Notes: a model not told the origin generated them from the letters alone. A stretch of 64,000 nt of DNA from Gilvimarinus sp. DA14 (GCF_024204685.1 NZ_CP100350.1:3870501-3934500); one strand, 5' to 3'; shown: positions 27,704 to 38,577, counted from the stretch's first letter. A program made the numbers and translations.

Positions 27704-28414
27704 TTACGGAGTGATTTTCGCCACCGCCGCTTTTAACCCTTCCACCTCAATGGTAAGCAAGTGCTCAAAGGCGCGCGCCTGCGACTGCGGGTGCGCGGCG
27801 CCAAATTCCTCGGGCCAGTGTCCGCAGTAGATGGCGCCCTCAATGCTGCCGGTTTTCACCAGCATGGTGAGCCCGTGAATCAAAGACCAGGAACTTAGGG
27901 TGGCGACATAGGTAGCGTATTCGTTCGAGGGCAGCTGATGTTGTTGCAACATTTCCACAATCGCACCACGCAGCAGCTGAATGCTGTCTACGCCAGCTTC
28001 AATGCACTCTTGCTTAATGCGGTCGCGCTCCGGAGTCCAGGCGAACAAATTGTCGAACAGGTTGGGGTTTTCTCGGGCAAACGCCATGTAGCCATGAGCC
28101 AATAAGCGAACCTTTACCTCGCCAGTGGCGTCGGGGGCAGTGTCGAGTGTGGCACGAAGATGCGCACTTAGTATTTCAAAACCCTTGGTTCTGAGGTCAA
28201 TCAGCAAATCGGTTTTGTCAGTAAAATGGCTGTATACCGCTGTAGCAGTGACGCCGAGAGTTTTGGCCAGGCTTCTCAGACTAAGGTTATCCAGACTGTC
28301 GTGCTGTAGGTACTCCAGCGCCGAACTCAGCAAAGACTCGCGCAAATTGCCGTGGTGATAGCGACTTTTTGCCGCCGCGCTCGCTGATTCGGTTTTGGGA
28401 TAATCTGTTGCCAT
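27704..28414 (-). CDS. TetR-family transcriptional regulator
   Basis: Product of 236 residues. The N-terminal helix-turn-helix begins RYHHGNLRESLLSSAL (about residue 17), with recognition region SLRSLAKTLGVTATAVYSHFTDKTDLL. The C-terminal ligand-binding domain resembles the group with ARENPNLFDNLFA. It follows the RND/LolA-like/barrel operon by 93 bases on the same strand and is likely its repressor. TTAACAG half-sites occur in the gap upstream of this gene and within a larger inverted repeat upstream of the RND gene. The effector is unknown. Confidence 0.85.
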   Translation of the reverse strand: MATDYPKTESASAAAKSRYHHGNLRESLLSSALEYLQHDSLDNLSLRSLAKTLGVTATAVYSHFTDKTDLLIDLRTKGFEILSAHLRATLDTAPDATGEVKVRLLAHGYMAFARENPNLFDNLFAWTPERDRIKQECIEAGVDSIQLLRGAIVEMLQQHQLPSNEYATYVATLSSWSLIHGLTMLVKTGSIEGAIYCGHWPEEFGAAHPQSQARAFEHLLTIEVEGLKAAVAKITP

Positions 28415-28507
28415 AAACCCATTTTCTCGCGCAAAACCCTCATTTTAACAGAAGCCGGCGCTAACTGGATAAAAGTATCGTCGGATTCAAACGCGTGTTA
28501 ACAGCCG

Positions 28508-29854
28508 CTATAGTCCCCAGCGTAGGTTGATTAGCACGGCGTCGTTATGCCGGTAAGGGTATATTTGTTGGCTGGGGTTGCTACCGCGATATTCTACGGC
28601 GGTAATTCCCAGCGAAACGGCATCGTTGATCTGCCAATCGGCCGATAGCCGTACGACATCCCCCTGGTTGCCGGTCATGCGCAGCGCGAAGGCCTCCAGG
28701 GTGAGTCTTTCATTCAATAGGGTGTAGGTGGCGCGCCCCGAGGCGCCGGGCTGCCAGCGATCAGCGGCGAGGCCGCTCTGTTGGTTTGCAATGTATTGCC
28801 AGCTGAATTCGGCGCTGAGCTGTAAATCATCAATGCCGCTGTAATCGCCCCCCAGCATGCCGCGCCACTGATCGGTTTTTTGCCAGGGTGCGAGGGGATC
28901 TTGCGCCGCCACCTTGCTGTGATGGTGCCAGGCCTGCTCGGTGCGCAGCAGAAAATTGCCGTACACCGCCTGCAGGCCAAGCCCGGCGACTTGGGTGCGC
29001 CAGCTCTGCAGCTGAACCTCAGCCGGTTGGGTAGTGAAGTCCGCCGCGGTGGGCGCCAGCTCGTAGCTGGCGACATCGGCGATCAAGAGCTGGCTGTCGA
29101 CTCCCTGCCAGTGTTGGCGATAGCGCAGCGCCAGACCGGGTCGGTTGTCGCGTTTTTTTATCAGTACTGGATCTTGCGCGGGGTTGCCGGTACGCAGGGC
29201 GATATAAGGGTCAAACTCATCATAGGCCGCAGGCAGGCGATCTGGCTCGGGTTCGATCAGTGTTACCAGGTCTAACTTATTTGCCCAGGTGATACGCACC
29301 GAGCCCACCGGTAGGCGCAGTTTCTCCAGGTCTTCCTGCCCCGGCCAGCGCTGGTCCCGCCGGGCCAGCACATCGGTTATTTTAAGTGATTCCGCTTCGC
29401 CCCAGGCTAAGGTCTGGTAGCCCGCCTTTAACCACCAGTCGCCCTGTTGCCAGGAGACAAATGTGTCGGCCATCTCCAGGCGCAGGCGGCGGTCGCGCAA
29501 TTGCTCGCCCGTAAATGGGTAACCCTGCCAAATGCCGGCATCGCGCAGCTGCGGCAGCCAATCTTGCACCAGTGAGCCACCAATTTGCGCCCGCCAGGGG
29601 CCCTGGCGCCAGCCCAGCTCGGCAAATAAGTGGGTTTCCGTACGGGTCAAATCACTTTGCTGGCGGCTCGCCGGCAATGACGGTGTGTGCCAGCCATAGC
29701 CTGTTTTCAGCTGTAGCCAGGCGCGATGACTCCAGGGGCTTTGCAGGTTAGGGCGCTCGGTGTCGCTGGTTTGCACGGCGGCAAAAAAATCCTGCGCCGA
29801 TGCATTTGCCGCGCCCAGCAAAGCGAGCAGAAGCAGTTGTTTAGTGTTAATCAT
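28508..29854 (-). CDS. Secreted beta-barrel-like protein, DUF1302-like
   Basis: Product of 448 residues with a signal peptide (QLLLLALLGAANASA). The remainder alternates polar and hydrophobic residues and is rich in Trp, Tyr and Gln, as in outer-membrane barrels. Segments such as WWLKAGYQTLAWGEAESLKITDVL and ADWQINDAVSLGITAVEYRG resemble DUF1302-type proteins. It does not end in the usual aromatic residue. The start overlaps the stop of the LolA-like gene by four bases, so it is the third gene of the RND operon. It may be the outer-membrane component; this is an inference. Confidence 0.65.
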   Translation of the reverse strand: MINTKQLLLLALLGAANASAQDFFAAVQTSDTERPNLQSPWSHRAWLQLKTGYGWHTPSLPASRQQSDLTRTETHLFAELGWRQGPWRAQIGGSLVQDWLPQLRDAGIWQGYPFTGEQLRDRRLRLEMADTFVSWQQGDWWLKAGYQTLAWGEAESLKITDVLARRDQRWPGQEDLEKLRLPVGSVRITWANKLDLVTLIEPEPDRLPAAYDEFDPYIALRTGNPAQDPVLIKKRDNRPGLALRYRQHWQGVDSQLLIADVASYELAPTAADFTTQPAEVQLQSWRTQVAGLGLQAVYGNFLLRTEQAWHHHSKVAAQDPLAPWQKTDQWRGMLGGDYSGIDDLQLSAEFSWQYIANQQSGLAADRWQPGASGRATYTLLNERLTLEAFALRMTGNQGDVVRLSADWQINDAVSLGITAVEYRGSNPSQQIYPYRHNDAVLINLRWGL

Positions 29855-30660
29855 TGCATGCCACGCTGCATACTTTGCGTGGTAAACAGCGCCGGGTCGG
29901 TATGCTGGTTGTAGACAAAATTGCGAAACTCAAACACGCTAGCATGCTCTTTTTCATCGCCGCGCACGGTAATCATTTGTAAGCGATGCGCTGTCCAGAT
30001 GTCATCGATAAGCTCCAGCTTAGATGCGCTGAAGTATTTGGTGCGCCCGCCGCTATCGAGCCAAATCTTGCCCTGAACCTGGACAAAGTTGTCTTTGCGA
30101 ATCCAAAGGTGTGATTTTTTATAGCCGGTTTCGCTGGCGACTTTGTCGGCAAACTCAGGCTTAGGGGTGGACTCAATCAGCCAGGTATCGGCGCCATCTA
30201 CCTGTGCGTTTTCCTCCAGTATCTGATACTGGTACCAATCGGTATTGACGCCGTTAATATCCGAATAGGTGAAATCACTGCCCATAAACGAGCCAGATTT
30301 ATCGCCGGCGGCGACTCTGCGTACTTGCTTTAGCGCCGGCAGGTAAAGCCAGGAGTCATCCTCGCGACCGTCGGCATAGTCGAAATTCATGTAGGTGGTG
30401 CCGGCTACATCGGTTGGGGAAACAAAAAATGAAATGGATTTTTCCACCTCTGAATTTTCTAGCGTGTACAGACGAATATCGCGCACACGCTCGCGCTCTT
30501 TGCGGTCAATTAAAATAAGCTGGGCATCGGCGCGCGAAGAGTCGCCGGTATAGCGGGTGTCCATTTTCTCCACAATGGCGCGGGCCGATAGGCTGTCACC
30601 CCACGCCGGGGATGAGATAAATAATGCGAGAAAGATGCTGTTTAGTATCCGCAATTTCAT
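29851..30660 (-). CDS. LolA-like outer membrane lipoprotein-sorting protein
   Basis: Product of 269 residues with signal peptide (NSIFLALFISSPAWG). It matches the LolA-like family usually encoded beside MMPL-type RND transporters: IVEKMDTRYTGDSSRADAQLILID at about residues 29-52, GREDDSWLYLPALKQVRRVA, and GSFMGSDFTYSDI. The fold is a LolA/LolB half-barrel that could carry a lipid through the periplasm. It overlaps the RND gene by four bases upstream and the barrel gene by four bases downstream, so all three are translationally coupled. Confidence 0.85.
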   Translation of the reverse strand: MKLRILNSIFLALFISSPAWGDSLSARAIVEKMDTRYTGDSSRADAQLILIDRKERERVRDIRLYTLENSEVEKSISFFVSPTDVAGTTYMNFDYADGREDDSWLYLPALKQVRRVAAGDKSGSFMGSDFTYSDINGVNTDWYQYQILEENAQVDGADTWLIESTPKPEFADKVASETGYKKSHLWIRKDNFVQVQGKIWLDSGGRTKYFSASKLELIDDIWTAHRLQMITVRGDEKEHASVFEFRNFVYNQHTDPALFTTQSMQRGMQ

Positions 30661-32999
30661 GGTGTTACCTCCTTGGTGATTGCTTGGGGCTGGTCGGTGT
30701 TACTCTCTTTTTTGCCGTCAATCCAAAACAAAAGTGCGGGTAGGAAAAGCAAATCTCCCAGTAGTGCCAGCGCCATAATGGTGGCGGCGAAAAGACCTGT
30801 GTAGATGTAGGGAATAAACGATCCCAGCAACATAACGCTGAAGCCCGACACTAAAACCAGCGAGGTGAAAACCACCGCGCGGCCGGACTCATTCATAGCG
30901 CGGGCGATGGCATCGCGGGTAGACGCGCCGCCGCGCTTGACGCGCAGATAGCGGTTCATCACGTGGATTGCATCGTCTACCGCAATCCCCATGGTCATGG
31001 CGCCTACAATCATGGTGCCGAGGTTGAGTGGAATACCCAGCACCACCAACAGGGCTCCGGTGATCAGAATGGGAACTATGCTCGGTACCAGGGCGATAAG
31101 GCCGTATTTCACCGAGCGAAACAACACCACAAAGGCAGCGCCGATTAATCCCAGGGCTATCAGAAAAGAGCGCGACATGCCTTGGTTGATATACATGTCC
31201 TGGGCGTTATACATGACCAGCGAGCCGGTCAGTTGTACTTGCAACTGCGGGTAATGCAGCTCCAGCTGCCGTTCTATCTTATCCAGTAGATGACGGGTTT
31301 CACTGGCGGCCATATTAGTCACCGGCACGCTTAGTCTGAGATAGCGCTCGTAAAAATCTTTGCTGTCGGTTAAGTCTTCGTTGGGGCCGGTGTTGTCGTA
31401 CAGGAGTAAAAACTGGGCGGCCATAGCGCGATCGCTGGGTAGTTGATACCAAGCGGGATCGTCGTAGTGCAGGGCTTGATTGATTTCTTTATGAAAATCA
31501 ATCAGCGAATTGACAGCGCCGGTTTGCGGCAGTGATTCCAGCCATTGTTGCAGCGCCTCGATGCGTTGCAAAAAATCCGGCTCGTGAATCCCACCTTCGC
31601 TGCCGCTGTCGATCATCACGTCGATGTTCTGCAGGCCGTTGTAGGTATTATCGAAATACTCTAAATCCTGCCGGGTGGGATTATCCTCTTTAAAATAAGT
31701 AATAAAGTTAGAGTCGATCTCAAGCTTGGGAAGTAGCACCAGACTTACCAATAGAAGCAGTGCGCCGCCAGCGAGCAATGGTTTTTGCAAACTCTGAGTG
31801 ATGCCGGGCAGGCGCGAGGTCAGCGTTGCGATAGTGCCGTTGCTTACGACCTTGGCGGTGCGTTTGGAAAAGGGTTTTATAAAACTCAGAACTGCCGGCA
31901 GTACCGTTAGCGCAACAACGAATAACGTCATTGCACCTATGGCGCCCAGCCAGGCGAACTGTTTCATGGGAAGCAATTCGGTAACGCCGAGGGCGAGAAA
32001 GCCCGCACTGGTGGTAAGGGCAGTATAAAAAGCCGGGAGCCACAACTGCTCTATGGTGTGTTGCGCCGCCTGTGGTGGCGTCAGCCCCTGGGCCCGGGCG
32101 TGGTAAAACTCCACCAGCACATGCACAGAAATACCGATACCGATAATAATCAATGCGGGTACCAGCGCTGATTCGACCACTGAGTGAGGCCAGCCCAGGC
32201 TCGCCTGAATCCCGGTGACATAGGTAATGCCACTGCCGATCACCAGCCAGGGTAGCAGCATGGCACTGATAGAGCGAAAGCTGAGAAACAAAATGATGAT
32301 CATCACCACCGCCATGGTGGGGTTGATCCAGCTTTGATCGCGTTTGGTCAAAACCTCAAATTGCTCGCTGAAAACCGGCTGGCCGCTCAAGCGAACATCA
32401 AACCCGCGCTGTGCGAAATCCTGTTGGGCGAGAAATTCGCGCACTTTTGCTACCAGTTCCACCTTGGCGTCGCTGCTGCCAACTTCGTATTTCACCCGTG
32501 CGGCGATGCGCGTGTGTTGCAAATCTTCGCTCACCAGAGTGCCCAGAGCCATGGGCTGGTGGTGAATCAGTTCGCGGGCACGCTTTATATCATCGGGGTC
32601 ATTGAGCGAAGCGAGCAGATCATCGGTGGCCATCATGGCGCCTTCCGAGTGGGTGTACTCGTAGCGCGTAAGGGAGCGAACCTGGGTAACCTGAGGTTGT
32701 TCCAGTAAAAAGTGGCTTAGCTGGTCGACCACCGTGAGTAGGTCTGGGTCAAAAACATCCCGCCCGGGCGGCGCCTGCAGCCCCAGGGTGAGATATTCGA
32801 TATCGCCAAACCGCTCCAGTAGTTGATTAAACGCCACCAGATTTGGATCGCCCTCTACAAAGAAGCGCTCGTTGGCATTGTCGTAATAAAGTTTGTCCAT
32901 GGGTACGAACGCCAGGGCAAGCCCTAATGCCGCGCAGAGCAGAATGATCCAGCGGCCCCTGATTACCGCACGGGCCCATAGTTTGGTCAGTGTGTGCAT
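30657..32999 (-). CDS. RND-superfamily (MMPL-type) exporter
   Basis: Product of 780 residues. The duplicated RND layout is clear: a helix near residue 15, a large periplasmic loop to about 220, five helices to about 375, a helix near 410, a second loop, and a final group of helices from about 610. The conserved transmembrane segments include MTLFVVALTVLPAVLSFI and GAMTMGIAVDDAIHVMNRY. The size and absence of a membrane-fusion partner fit lipid- or hopanoid-exporting MMPL proteins rather than drug tripartite pumps. It is first in a three-gene operon with a LolA-like carrier and a barrel. A 9-bp inverted repeat upstream is a candidate operator for the nearby TetR protein. Confidence 0.87.
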   Translation of the reverse strand: MHTLTKLWARAVIRGRWIILLCAALGLALAFVPMDKLYYDNANERFFVEGDPNLVAFNQLLERFGDIEYLTLGLQAPPGRDVFDPDLLTVVDQLSHFLLEQPQVTQVRSLTRYEYTHSEGAMMATDDLLASLNDPDDIKRARELIHHQPMALGTLVSEDLQHTRIAARVKYEVGSSDAKVELVAKVREFLAQQDFAQRGFDVRLSGQPVFSEQFEVLTKRDQSWINPTMAVVMIIILFLSFRSISAMLLPWLVIGSGITYVTGIQASLGWPHSVVESALVPALIIIGIGISVHVLVEFYHARAQGLTPPQAAQHTIEQLWLPAFYTALTTSAGFLALGVTELLPMKQFAWLGAIGAMTLFVVALTVLPAVLSFIKPFSKRTAKVVSNGTIATLTSRLPGITQSLQKPLLAGGALLLLVSLVLLPKLEIDSNFITYFKEDNPTRQDLEYFDNTYNGLQNIDVMIDSGSEGGIHEPDFLQRIEALQQWLESLPQTGAVNSLIDFHKEINQALHYDDPAWYQLPSDRAMAAQFLLLYDNTGPNEDLTDSKDFYERYLRLSVPVTNMAASETRHLLDKIERQLELHYPQLQVQLTGSLVMYNAQDMYINQGMSRSFLIALGLIGAAFVVLFRSVKYGLIALVPSIVPILITGALLVVLGIPLNLGTMIVGAMTMGIAVDDAIHVMNRYLRVKRGGASTRDAIARAMNESGRAVVFTSLVLVSGFSVMLLGSFIPYIYTGLFAATIMALALLGDLLFLPALLFWIDGKKESNTDQPQAITKEVTP

Positions 33000-33071
33000 A
33001 TAGCCTTCTCCCTTTCTAGCTGGCTTCGCCAGGTGAATTTGTCCCGCGTACGGCCTGTCAACTCTTGTTAA

Positions 33072-33104
33072 CAGTGTTAAGTTGTTGGAGTTAAGTTAAC
33101 ACTG
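33072..33104. promoter_or_regulatory. Candidate operator: inverted repeat between the RND operon and tmk
   Basis: CAGTGTTAA (33072-33080) and TTAACACTG (33096-33104) form a perfect 9-bp inverted repeat with a 15-base centre. Further TGTTAAC/GTTAAG half-sites overlap it. It is 73 bases upstream of the RND start. TetR-type control is suggested by the neighbouring regulator gene, which has TTAACAG half-sites upstream of it too. Confidence 0.5.
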
Positions 33105-33225
33105 CAAAGTTATTGGTGTAAAGATTGATGCGGAGTTTTTTTAAACTGGCGGTCGTGCTGGCCGCCCAGTCTGTGTAGACTTCGGCGAAGCAAGTCAGCC
33201 GCCGATGGGGCGGAGCGAAAATTAA

Positions 33226-34489
<1,264 letters not shown>

Positions 34490-34581
34490 CCAACCGCCTC
34501 TTACAAAAATTAAGGCCGGGCATTATCGCAAAAGCAGCGGTGCCTTGGTAAGCTTCGGCTAAACAGCAGTAGATTGATTTG

Positions 34582-35583
34582 ATGAGTGATTTTCCCGCAC
34601 TACCTTACCCTTGGCAGCAAGATATCTGGCGCAGCTTCTACCAGCAGCTGCAAGCTGACCGCTTGCCTCACGCTATTATGCTTGCCGGCCCCGCTGGGTT
34701 AGGCAAGCGGCATTTGGCGCGAGTGCTGGCGCAGTTTCTGTTGTGCAGCTCGCCGCGCGCCGAATCCGCCTGTGGTCAATGCAAATCCTGTGAACTGAAT
34801 CGCGCCGCTACTCATCCGGATTTTGTCGTGGTGGAACCGGAGGAGCCTGGCAAAGCCATTCGCGTGGACGATGTGCGGCGCCTGGCTGAAACCCAAGGTA
34901 AAACGGCGCAGCAGTCGGGCTATAAAGTGGTGATACTGCAGCCCGCTGAGGCCATGAATGTCAATGCCGCAAACGCTTTGCTAAAAACCCTGGAAGAGCC
35001 GGCTGCGCGCACATTACTGATGCTGGTAAGCGACTCCCCCAGCGCCGTTCTGCCCACCATTCGCAGCCGCTGTCAAATTCGCACCCTGGCAATACCGTCT
35101 GCCGAGCAAAGCCTGCACTGGCTCACACCCCTGGTGTCCGGCACCGATTACAATGCCAAAGAGTTACTGGACATCGCCCGCGGTGCGCCTTTGGCGGCGC
35201 GGGATTTAATGCAGGGCGACGAGTTGGAAACCCGCCGCCAGTGGCAGGATGATTTGCTTCAGCTTAGCCTGGGACAAACCGATGCCATCGCCTTAGCAGC
35301 GAAATGGCAGGGTGGCGATGCAGCCGGCTCGGTCAACTGGTTAATTGGCTGGCTGCACGACTTAGCGCGCTGGCAGCTGGGTGTGCCGGTTGCTCCCATG
35401 CAACAGATGGATAACGGCAGCGCTGAATTGCTCAGAGCTATTCAGCCGAATCTGTTGCATCGCTACCAAGAAAAACTGTTAGATTGCAAAAAACGATTGG
35501 CCAGTGGCGCCAACCCCAATAAACAATTGTTGCTTGAAGAAATCCTGCTCGACTGGGGTATTCTGATAAAGCGCCGAGCCTAA
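34582..35583 (+). CDS. holB: DNA polymerase III delta' subunit
   Basis: Clamp-loader subunit. Product of 333 residues. The P-loop region is altered (AGPAGLGKRHLA), as expected for the non-hydrolysing delta' subunit. Zinc cysteines are in LCSSPRAESACGQCKSCEL, and NALLKTLEEPAARTLLMLV and the arginine-finger region PTIRSRCQ follow. ATG at 34582 is one codon after an in-frame TTG. It is followed by a transglycosylase gene after 11 bases. Confidence 0.93.
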   Translation: MSDFPALPYPWQQDIWRSFYQQLQADRLPHAIMLAGPAGLGKRHLARVLAQFLLCSSPRAESACGQCKSCELNRAATHPDFVVVEPEEPGKAIRVDDVRRLAETQGKTAQQSGYKVVILQPAEAMNVNAANALLKTLEEPAARTLLMLVSDSPSAVLPTIRSRCQIRTLAIPSAEQSLHWLTPLVSGTDYNAKELLDIARGAPLAARDLMQGDELETRRQWQDDLLQLSLGQTDAIALAAKWQGGDAAGSVNWLIGWLHDLARWQLGVPVAPMQQMDNGSAELLRAIQPNLLHRYQEKLLDCKKRLASGANPNKQLLLEEILLDWGILIKRRA

Positions 35584-35594
35584 GTGAATAAGTT

Positions 35595-36650
35595 ATGAAG
35601 TACTCTTTAAAACGCTCGATTGTTACCGGCTTTTCCCTGTTGTTGCTGGCAGTTGGTGCCGTGCACGCCGAGCAAAGCGAAGACGATGCCGCTTTTTATC
35701 AGTGGCTGGAAGCGCTAAAAGCCGAAGCCCTGGAGCAGGGGGTTAGCCAGGGTACCGTCGATCAGGCGTTCGCCGATATTACCCCGCCGGTGAAGCGTGT
35801 GATCAAACAAGATCGCTCGCAGGCCGAAGTGGTAGAAACCTATGATATGTATTTAGGGCGCCGGCTCAGCGACTGGAAAAAACAATCTGGCCGCAAGCTA
35901 ATGGCAGAGCACAGTGAGCTGTTACAGCAGGTCGCTGAGCGCTATGGGGTGCAGCCTCGGTTTATCGTTGCTATTTGGGGGATGGAAACCAATTACGGCA
36001 CCTTTAAACTGAAAGAGTCGCTATTCAATGTGCTGGCAACTCTCGCCTATGACAAACGACGCGGGGCCTATTTCCGTTCGCAGTTTCTTGCCGCGCTGGA
36101 AATGATGGACTCGGGCTTCCCTTCATACGACTTAATGAAAAGCTCCTGGGCCGGGGCCATGGGGCAGCCGCAATTTATGCCCGACAGCTACCAGCGTTAC
36201 GCGCAGGACTTTGACGGTGACGGCAAGAAAGATATCTGGAACAACGAGGCAGACGTATTCGCCTCTATCGCCCACTATTTTAGCGTGCGCGGCTGGCGCG
36301 CCGACCAAACCTGGGGCCGCCCGGTGCAATTGCCGCCCGGGGGTGAGCAGAGCCTACCCGCCGAACAAAGCGAAGGCCTGACGCCGGATGCGGACTGCAA
36401 GCGTTTTAAAAGCCTGGGTGTGTGGCGTGATTTGCGTGACTGGCAAAAGTTGGGTGTGCGCCGCGCCGATGGCTCGGACTTGCCCGATGTGGCTATTCCG
36501 GCAGCTTTGGTGCTGGCAGACAAAGGCGATAATGTGGGCTACATTGTCTATCGCAATTTCTGCACCATCATGAGCTACAACCCGGCGTTTAAGTACGCGC
36601 TGTCCATTGGTCTGTTGTCGGATGCAATAAAACCAGCGGCTGGACACTAA
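35595..36650 (+). CDS. Lytic murein transglycosylase, GH103 (MltB-type)
   Basis: Cleaves peptidoglycan between MurNAc and GlcNAc with 1,6-anhydro ring formation; periplasmic. Product of 351 residues with a signal peptide ending VGAVHA and no lipobox, so it is a soluble form (SltB/MltB2-like). The catalytic glutamate lies in IWGMETNYG near residue 133, and GAMGQPQFMPDSYQRYAQDFDGDGKKDIW carries the family calcium-type loop. It sits between holB and pilZ, apparently inserted into the usual tmk-holB-pilZ-tatD order. Confidence 0.9.
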   Translation: MKYSLKRSIVTGFSLLLLAVGAVHAEQSEDDAAFYQWLEALKAEALEQGVSQGTVDQAFADITPPVKRVIKQDRSQAEVVETYDMYLGRRLSDWKKQSGRKLMAEHSELLQQVAERYGVQPRFIVAIWGMETNYGTFKLKESLFNVLATLAYDKRRGAYFRSQFLAALEMMDSGFPSYDLMKSSWAGAMGQPQFMPDSYQRYAQDFDGDGKKDIWNNEADVFASIAHYFSVRGWRADQTWGRPVQLPPGGEQSLPAEQSEGLTPDADCKRFKSLGVWRDLRDWQKLGVRRADGSDLPDVAIPAALVLADKGDNVGYIVYRNFCTIMSYNPAFKYALSIGLLSDAIKPAAGH

Positions 36651-36701
36651 CAGGCTTATCTATTACTGTTAACGGCCAAAATTCACATCGGATTGACACC
36701 T

Positions 36702-37052
36702 ATGCAAGCACTTGGCGGCGCCCGTAACGGCATACTCTCGCTGACCATTAAGGACAAGGCGGTTCTTTATGCCGCCTATATGCCCTTTGTGCAAAACGGC
36801 GGTCTGTTTATTCCCACCAATAAGCCGTACAAGTTGGGGGATGAAGTGTTTATGCTGCTCAATCTGATGGACGAGCCGGAAAAAATTCCGGTGGCGGGTA
36901 AGGTGGTGTGGGTAACACCGCGCGGGGCTCAGGGTAACCGGGCCGCCGGTATCGGGGTACAGTTTACCGATGAAGACAACACCGCCGTTACCAAAATTGA
37001 AAACTACCTGGCGGGTTCGCTGGAGTCGGATCGCCCGACTCACACCATGTAA
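36702..37052 (+). CDS. pilZ: PilZ-domain protein, type IV pilus PilZ type
   Basis: Product of 116 residues between holB/mltB and tatD, the classic pilZ position. It matches the founder PilZ (LYAAYMPFVQNGGLFIPT, VAGKVVWVTPRGAQGNRAAGIGVQF) and lacks the RxxxR and DxSxxG motifs that bind cyclic di-GMP, as expected for the pilus-assembly protein. ATG at 36702 is preferred to an in-frame TTG nine bases earlier. Confidence 0.92.
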   Translation: MQALGGARNGILSLTIKDKAVLYAAYMPFVQNGGLFIPTNKPYKLGDEVFMLLNLMDEPEKIPVAGKVVWVTPRGAQGNRAAGIGVQFTDEDNTAVTKIENYLAGSLESDRPTHTM

Positions 37053-37091
37053 TCCGCTCCCATTCTCACGCACCAACCTAATGGCAAGATT

Positions 37092-37883
37092 ATGCTAGTG
37101 GATTCCCATTGCCATCTCGATCGTCTCAAACTTGAGCCCTACGACGGCAAATTACAGGGCGCGATTGATGCCGCCCACGAGCGCGGCATCGGACAGATGC
37201 TGTGCATCAGTATTAGTCTGGATAACGTTGAAACCGTGCTGGATATCGCCCAGCAGCACCCCACGGTATTGGCCTCGGTGGGGGTGCACCCCTGCGATGT
37301 TAGCGCCGGCACTGCCACCCGCGAGCAGTTAACCGCCTGGTCACAGCGCGATAAAGTGGTGGCCATTGGTGAGACCGGGTTGGATTACTACCACGAGACC
37401 GAATCGGTAGCAGAGCAAAAAGCCAGCTTTGCTCTCCACCTTGAAGTGGCCGGTGAGCAAGGTCTGCCGGTGGTGGTTCACACCCGCGCTGCGCGGCAGG
37501 ATACGCTGGATTTGATTAAAGCCCACGGCAACCCGGAGCATGCCGGTGTTTTGCACTGCTTTACCGAAAGCTGGGAAATGGCCCAGGCTGCTATGGAAAT
37601 GAACTACTACATTTCTCTGTCCGGCATTGTTACCTTTAAAAACGCCAAAGAGCTGCAAGAGGTGGCCCGCAAAATGCCGCTGGATCGTCTGCTGGTGGAA
37701 ACTGATTCTCCCTATCTGGCGCCGGTGCCTTATCGCGGTAAACCCAACGAACCCAAAAATGTGCGCGAAGTAGCCGAGTTTGTCGCCGATATAAAAGGCA
37801 TTAGCTACGACGAGCTGGCCGAGATTACCACCCGGAACTTTTACAAGCTCTTCTCGCGCGCACAGCAACATCGCCCCCAATAA
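37092..37883 (+). CDS. tatD: TatD-family metal-dependent deoxyribonuclease
   Basis: Product of 263 residues, YcfH/TatD group. Metal ligands are in order: DSHCHLD at the N-terminus, GETGLDYYHE near residue 93, VHTRAARQD, LHCFTES and ETDSPYLAP near residue 203. It follows pilZ by 39 bases and is probably co-transcribed with holB-mltB-pilZ. Homologues have 3'-5' exonuclease activity on DNA; the physiological role is not fixed. Confidence 0.92.
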   Translation: MLVDSHCHLDRLKLEPYDGKLQGAIDAAHERGIGQMLCISISLDNVETVLDIAQQHPTVLASVGVHPCDVSAGTATREQLTAWSQRDKVVAIGETGLDYYHETESVAEQKASFALHLEVAGEQGLPVVVHTRAARQDTLDLIKAHGNPEHAGVLHCFTESWEMAQAAMEMNYYISLSGIVTFKNAKELQEVARKMPLDRLLVETDSPYLAPVPYRGKPNEPKNVREVAEFVADIKGISYDELAEITTRNFYKLFSRAQQHRPQ

Positions 37884-37911
37884 CATCTCTTTTTAAAACC
37901 GAGGAAGCCCC

Positions 37912-38541
37912 GTGTCACTGGATACCATCAAGCAACAAACCCGCACCATGCTGCAACTGCAGGACGATATGAACAGCAAGGTGCACCCCGAGTGGCGTAC
38001 CCAGGGCAATGCCTGGTACCGGGCCATCTGGATTGAATGTGGCGAGCTGATGGATCATTACGGCTGGAAATGGTGGAAACATCAGAGCCCCGACACCGAA
38101 CAGGTTGCCCTGGAGTTAGTGGATATCTGGCATTTCGGGTTAAGCATTCTGCTTGAATCCGGCGCCTCGGTCGATGCAATTGCCGAGCAGGTGGCCACGA
38201 CCCTGGACATTAACACCGACCAGCCCGATTTTCGTTTGGACGTAGAGGCCTTTACCGCCGCCACCCTCACCGATAAACAGTTTCATCTGGAGTTGTTCGG
38301 CCGCTTAATGGCCGGGGTCAACATGAGTTACGCCGAACTCTATCGCCGTTATGTGGGCAAAAACGTGCTCAACTTTTTTCGCCAGGATAACGGCTATAAA
38401 GACGGTAGCTACCGCAAGCAGTGGTTTGATGGCCGCGAAGACAATGAGCATCTGGTTGAAGTGGTGGATGAACTAGACGTCTCGGCGGAGGATTTCTCTA
38501 AGGCGGTTTATCGGGCGTTGGGAGAAAGATACGCTAAGTAA
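37912..38541 (+). CDS. Dimeric dUTP diphosphatase (all-alpha, dUTPase_2/MazG-like)
   Basis: Product of 209 residues beginning at GTG after a GAGGAAG ribosome-binding site. The all-alpha NTP-pyrophosphatase pattern is clear: QLQDDMNSKVHPEW, AIWIECGELMDHYGWKWWK near residue 41, and ALELVDIWHFGLS near residue 65, supplying the Glu/Asp metal ligands. It would hydrolyse dUTP (and dUDP) to dUMP. This dimeric type is usually found in phages, Campylobacter, trypanosomatids and scattered gammaproteobacteria, and differs from the trimeric Dut. It lies downstream of tatD in the tmk cluster, fitting nucleotide metabolism. Confidence 0.85.
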   Translation: MSLDTIKQQTRTMLQLQDDMNSKVHPEWRTQGNAWYRAIWIECGELMDHYGWKWWKHQSPDTEQVALELVDIWHFGLSILLESGASVDAIAEQVATTLDINTDQPDFRLDVEAFTAATLTDKQFHLELFGRLMAGVNMSYAELYRRYVGKNVLNFFRQDNGYKDGSYRKQWFDGREDNEHLVEVVDELDVSAEDFSKAVYRALGERYAK

Positions 38542-38577
38542 TCTGGTGGTTGTGGGAATAGCGTCCCCACCCATGGG

